Below are positions 16,955 through 19,738 of a DNA stretch of 19,738 nt, one piece after another. The notes beneath the pieces are model-generated. The model had not been told where the DNA came from. It saw only the letters and a program-made list of their open reading frames with translations, and ran no database searches. The translations under genes and the position numbers were made by a program. The stretch spans positions 1 through 19,738 of the forward strand of contig JAJIRX010001086.1 in assembly GCA_023853785.1 (NCBI GenBank), read 5' to 3'. Source of the stretch: Psilocybe azurescens (taxonomy: Eukaryota > Basidiomycota > Agaricomycetes > Agaricales > Agrocybaceae). How positions within the stretch are numbered: the stretch's first letter is position 1; every line of letters starts with the position of its first letter.

Positions 16955-17183
16955 AGTCTAAAGGCATCCATGTGTATTTATATCTAGGACCCTTCTCTCC
17001 AACTGAAAGAAATTATAAAATTTATGATAGGAAATTATTAGGAATAATCTGAGCACTACAGGAATAGTGACATTACATTCGAGGATCAGAACACACGACA
17101 ACAGTATATTCTGATCACAAGAACCTGATGTACTTCAGATCAGCCCAAAATCTGAACTGACAACAAGTGTGCTGGTCTTTATA
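16955..17183 (+). pseudogene. Decayed gypsy RNase H fragment (second copy)
   Basis: This stretch aligns with the RNase H region of the full gypsy element at about 4220-4443. Shared blocks include TTCTCTCCAAC, GAAATTA(T/C)TAGGAATAAT, GGATCAGAACACACGAC, ATATTC and CAGCCCAAAATCT. Differences are mainly C-to-T and G-to-A, and nearly all CpG sites have changed. It ends at the TA target of the Tc1/mariner element. It is too short and too mutated to encode anything. Confidence 0.88.
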
Positions 17184-18080
17184 CAGTGACTCAAAAAACT
17201 GTCTGGATGATTTTCAAATTAAATTTAAATTGACTGTAACACAATATAATCCTCATAAAATTGCATGATTTAAAATGTACTGGAAAGCCCTGTATCACAG
17301 CTTTCAGGAGATATAATATATGTTTGTATTTGTTTGGTTCATCTATTATTATTAAATACTTTATAAAAATAACACATTCAGACAGTTTCTTTGCGTTCTG
17401 TTGGAATATGGATATCTATATAAACCAGTACTTTGTTTAACTCCACTTTGCTTTCAAAAATCTAAACTTTTTTAGACATACTATTGATCAATTTCACACA
17501 GTCTTCCTTAGAATTTTCTCCCACTCCTCCAGTATTCTGCTCTACAACTTGTTACGACAAGTGTTTTTCTTTTCTTTCCTTTTCTTTGTCATTCCTTCGC
17601 ATCATTGATACATCATTGTATATTCTGATGAACTTTGCTTTCCATCATATCTATGAAACTCCATCATATCTCTGATGAACTTTCCACTCCTATCTTTTAT
17701 GATACATCTTTTGATGAACGTTTGATCTGTTTCCTCTATTCTTATATACATCTGCTGATGAACATTTAGTCTCGTTTCAACTTGCTGTACAGTTCATAGT
17801 ATTTATACCAGGAAGGATCCACTGTTCTTTAGCTAGTTCTTGAGAATCCAACCTGCTTAACCTGCTCAACTTGAACTTGAACTTGTTCTTACAAATGATT
17901 GGTGGTTAGATTACACACACTGCGTGATTCTAACTTGAGATCGTAACACAACTCCTGGATACTCTTTGGAGCATTTTTGTATTCTACAAAGCACATTTTG
18001 AGAATATGCCACAAATTATCAACTGGATTGAGGTCTAGTTATTATGCTGGCCAGTCCAAAACTCTATTTTATGGTCTTTA
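17184..18080 (-). pseudogene. Tc1/mariner transposon remnant with transposase 3' end
   Basis: The left end, CAGTGACTCAAAAAACTG, follows a TA and has the form of a Tc1/mariner terminus. Minus-strand text from the right reads a degraded VLDWPA, then LDLNPVDNLWHILK (about 17996-18035), KNAPKSIQEL, and beyond the inserted LTR RILEEWEKILRKTV. This is the C-terminal part of a Tc1-type transposase, the enzyme that cuts and pastes the element. The usual catalytic Glu of 'NPIENLW' is Asp here. Stops and shifts abound. The N-terminal half and right terminus are missing, cut by the array at 18081. A solo LTR splits it at 17550-17948. Confidence 0.85.
17550..17948 (+). repeat. Solo LTR, plus orientation, with CAACT duplication
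   Basis: It runs from TGTTACGACA to GAGATCGTAACA (399 bp). CAACT at 17545-17549 and 17949-17953 is a perfect 5-bp target-site duplication. Most of U3 and R closely match the LTRs of the full element, including the TATA-like box (17802-17807) and AGCTAGTTCTT (17831-17841). The U5 part after about 17850 is different, so it is a distinct subfamily. Excising it restores the Tc1 transposase text across the site. Confidence 0.95.
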
Positions 18081-18444
18081 CAGTACTTTACCATGCCCCA
18101 CTCATTCCAATTAGATTCCAATTAATGGTTTCAAGTGGAATGGGTCTGGAATCATGGAATGAACCCATTCCAATTGAATCCAAGTTCATTTCAGATTAGT
18201 TCATTAAAGAGAGGACTTAGTGAAATTCACCAAGTCTAACTTTAATTCCACATGGAATGGAATTGTTACGACTTCAGGCTTATATTCACATGCGTGGATA
18301 AAGTCAACAGTCAAGTAGTCAAGAACAGCAAGTTCAAGTGGTATTGAGTAAGAGGAGATAAGATTCTCAAGAACTAGCTAAGGAATAATAGCAGTGTCTA
18401 CCAGCTATTTAAGCATTTTGAGTATCTATAATTATAGTACAGTA

Positions 18445-18560
18445 TGAGTCAGAGCATAGGATGAGTCGCAACAGTGCTGTTGATGTGAGTCAGAATGTGA
18501 GTCAGAATAAGAAGTGAGTCATAGTGGTATCGACAATGTGAGTCAGAATAGAATGAGTCA
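18445..18560 (-). promoter_or_regulatory. Cluster of six TGACTCA (bZIP) sites in U3
   Basis: TGAGTCA on the plus strand (TGACTCA in the LTR's own sense) occurs at 18445, 18486, 18498, 18515, 18539 and 18554, plus TGAGTCG at 18462. TGACTCA is the consensus of Gcn4/AP-1 bZIP factors. In the LTR's sense the cluster lies upstream of an AT-rich TATA-like stretch and the conserved start motif. Binding is inferred. Confidence 0.6.
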
Positions 18561-18567
18561 ATATATG

Positions 18568-18594
18568 ATCACATGATGGACAACATCATGTGAT
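18568..18594. promoter_or_regulatory. 11-bp perfect inverted repeat with E-box cores
   Basis: ATCACATGATG (18568-18578) and CATCATGTGAT (18584-18594) are perfect inverted copies with a 5-base spacer. Each arm holds CACATG/CATGTG, an E-box form bound by bHLH factors. It lies beside the bZIP cluster in the LTR's U3. It could also act as a hairpin. Confidence 0.45.
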
Positions 18595-18790
18595 AAGAAG
18601 GCTTTTATGTATGAAAATGAAAGGAAAAGAAAAGAAAAGAACAAAGAAAATAAGGTGTCTGTAACAGGAATCCAGTTGGATTCCAACTGGAATGTATTAC
18701 TTAGAGTAGATTCATTTAATAGTATAATATAATATGTTAAAGATTATGTATTACATTATTGTCTACAATATATACAAGCAAGGTTCATTA

Positions 18791-18879
18791 TCATTAAACA
18801 TAAAGAAGAAAAGAAAAGAAAAATAAGAAAATTAGACAGAAATAGAAAAAAACACACACAAAAAAAAAGGCAAGGGGTA
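18791..18879. repeat. A-rich low-complexity DNA
   Basis: Runs of AAAAG and A with CACACACA and a final A8 (18800-18868). No gene. It may be the tail of an unidentified retroelement. Confidence 0.5.
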
Positions 18880-19738
18880 GTTGTTGGTCATAGCCCCATC
18901 ATACACATTGTCATGGACACCATATGTATCTGCCACATTGTGGCCATTGTATACATCCATTGTGGCTGACAGTCTCCATCTGGCATGTTGTTGTGTCTGT
19001 TGTACATGTTGTCATTGTCATTGTGGCTGTTGTACATGTCTGTCACAGCCATTGTACATGTCTGTCATGGCTGTCGTATGTGGGCAACATCACCATCATA
19101 TTTGTTGTTGTAGCCATGTCTGTTGTATGTAGCCGTTGGCTGTTGTATCTGTTGTGCATGGGTCCGTGCTTGTTGCGGTACATGTTGTCATTGGCACCTA
19201 TTGTCCTTGTCCTTGTTGCAGCTGCTGCTGTTGCCCTTGTTGTTGTTGCCATTGTTTTGTCATATCTGCCATTGTCTTTGTTGCATCTGCTGCCACTGTC
19301 CTTGTTGTTGTTGCAGCCATGCTGTCCTTATTTGTTGCAGCTGCCACCCACATCCTTGTCCTCATTAGCTTTGGTGTTCTAGCCCCTGGTCCTTGTCCTT
19401 GTCCCTGGTCCTTGTCATTGCCCCATCCAGGTCCTCACCCTCATCCACATCAGTGTCCTTGTCCTTGTCCTTGTCCTTGTCCTTGCCCATGTCCATGTTC
19501 TCATTGGTGTCCTTGCTCTTGTCCTCATCAGTGTCCTCATTCTTGTTCTTGTCCTTGTCAATGTCCTTTGTTGTTGTTGTTGCAGTCATGGTCATCCTTG
19601 TTGGTGTCGCCACGTGGTTGTCCTTGTTGGCATCCTAGTTGTTGTGGTCATGATAGCAGGGCATTTTCATAGCCATTGGCATGGTGGTTGTGGTTGTGGT
19701 TGTCCTCTGTCATGTTGGGTTGGCTGTCACCTGGCTCC
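18880..19738. repeat. TTG/CAT/TGTCCT low-complexity region
   Basis: Degenerate repeats with units such as TGTTGTACATGTCTGTCA (18970-19080), TTGTTG runs (19200-19330) and (TGTCCT)n, cleanest at 19454-19485 where five units follow each other. Open frames on both strands, including a Lys-Asp repeat on the minus strand (19365-19613) and Cys-Pro repeats on the plus strand, are products of the repeat. I see no domain, signal or gene. Confidence 0.8.

Larger units (their letters stand above)
18264..18666 (-). repeat. Solo LTR, minus orientation, with GGAAT duplication
   Basis: Read on the plus strand it starts TGTTACGACTTC and ends GTCTGTAACA (403 bp). GGAAT at 18259-18263 and 18667-18671 is a perfect 5-bp duplication. 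The U5 end matches the gypsy LTRs closely, as does the complement of AGCTAGTTCTT (18369-18379). The U3 is unlike theirs and contains the TGACTCA cluster described separately. No internal sequence remains, so it arose by LTR-LTR recombination. Confidence 0.95.
18081..18790. repeat. Third palindrome array (GGAAT type), split by a solo LTR
   Basis: Units such as ATTCCAATTAGATTCCAATT, GGAATCCAGTTGGATTCC and CATTCCAATTGAATCC occupy 18110-18263 and resume at 18667-18695. AT-rich DNA follows, and it resembles in inverse orientation the AT-rich repeats at 15391 and 15782. The left edge, GTACTTTACCATGCCCC (18083-18099), resembles the right terminus of the TIR element, GTACTTTACAGTGCCCCC. Confidence 0.7.

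Noticed and set aside
19136..19672. 178-codon Cys/Pro/Val-rich ORF and the opposing Lys-Asp ORF
   Set aside because: Both are translations of TTG and TGTCCT repeats, in several frames and on both strands.

Overview
This window is a pile of nested and broken transposable elements with no recognisable host gene. The combination points to a repeat-rich nuclear genome of a basidiomycete fungus, most likely an Agaricomycete: a chromodomain Ty3/gypsy element of the self-priming type, a Tad1-like LINE with an RNase H domain, a Plavaka-type transposon fragment and a Tc1/mariner remnant. I cannot name the species.

Layout. 1-938: unassigned sequence, then the N-terminal part of a Plavaka-like transposon protein, cut off by an LTR. 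939-7607: a full-length Ty3/gypsy chromovirus with two LTRs (414 and 425 bp), gag, protease, RT, RNase H, integrase, chromodomain, and an extra zinc-knuckle ORF downstream of pol. The coding region is broken by many single-base frameshifts. 7608-16831: a LINE (repeat-bearing 5' UTR, ORF1 with three zinc knuckles, ORF2 with APE endonuclease, RT, RNase H and a C-terminal zinc knuckle). A 2.36-kb terminal-inverted-repeat element at 13920-16279 interrupts the last part of ORF2. Removing it with one copy of the CGAATG duplication rejoins the two parts of ORF2 at the spacing expected for the protein. That element carries arrays of short TCC-NNN-GGA palindromes, a tRNA-like pol III unit, a G-rich tract and AT-rich DNA, but no transposase. 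16955-17183: a decayed second copy of the gypsy RNase H region. 17184-18080: the 3' part of a Tc1/mariner element on the minus strand, split by a solo LTR (17550-17948, duplication CAACT). 18081-18790: another palindrome array, split by a second solo LTR in reverse orientation (18264-18666, duplication GGAAT). 18880-19738: low-complexity TTG/TGTCCT repeats.

How the parts relate. All four LTRs belong to one superfamily (TGTTAC...GTAACA ends). They keep an 11-base motif, AGCTAGTTCTT, just downstream of a TATA-like box. Its exact complement lies 2 bases inside the full element, which is the Tf1-type self-priming arrangement. The older copies (LINE, RNase H fragment) have lost CpG sites. Every clean in-frame stop I could find in the LINE is TGA, mostly where Arg is expected, which fits CGA-to-TGA decay at methylated CpG. 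The full gypsy element is young by LTR substitutions (one) but full of indels, many in homopolymers, so some frameshifts may be sequence errors.

Most interesting: the self-priming signal, the cluster of six TGACTCA (bZIP) sites in one solo LTR, the post-chromodomain zinc-knuckle ORF, and the palindrome-array TIR element family.
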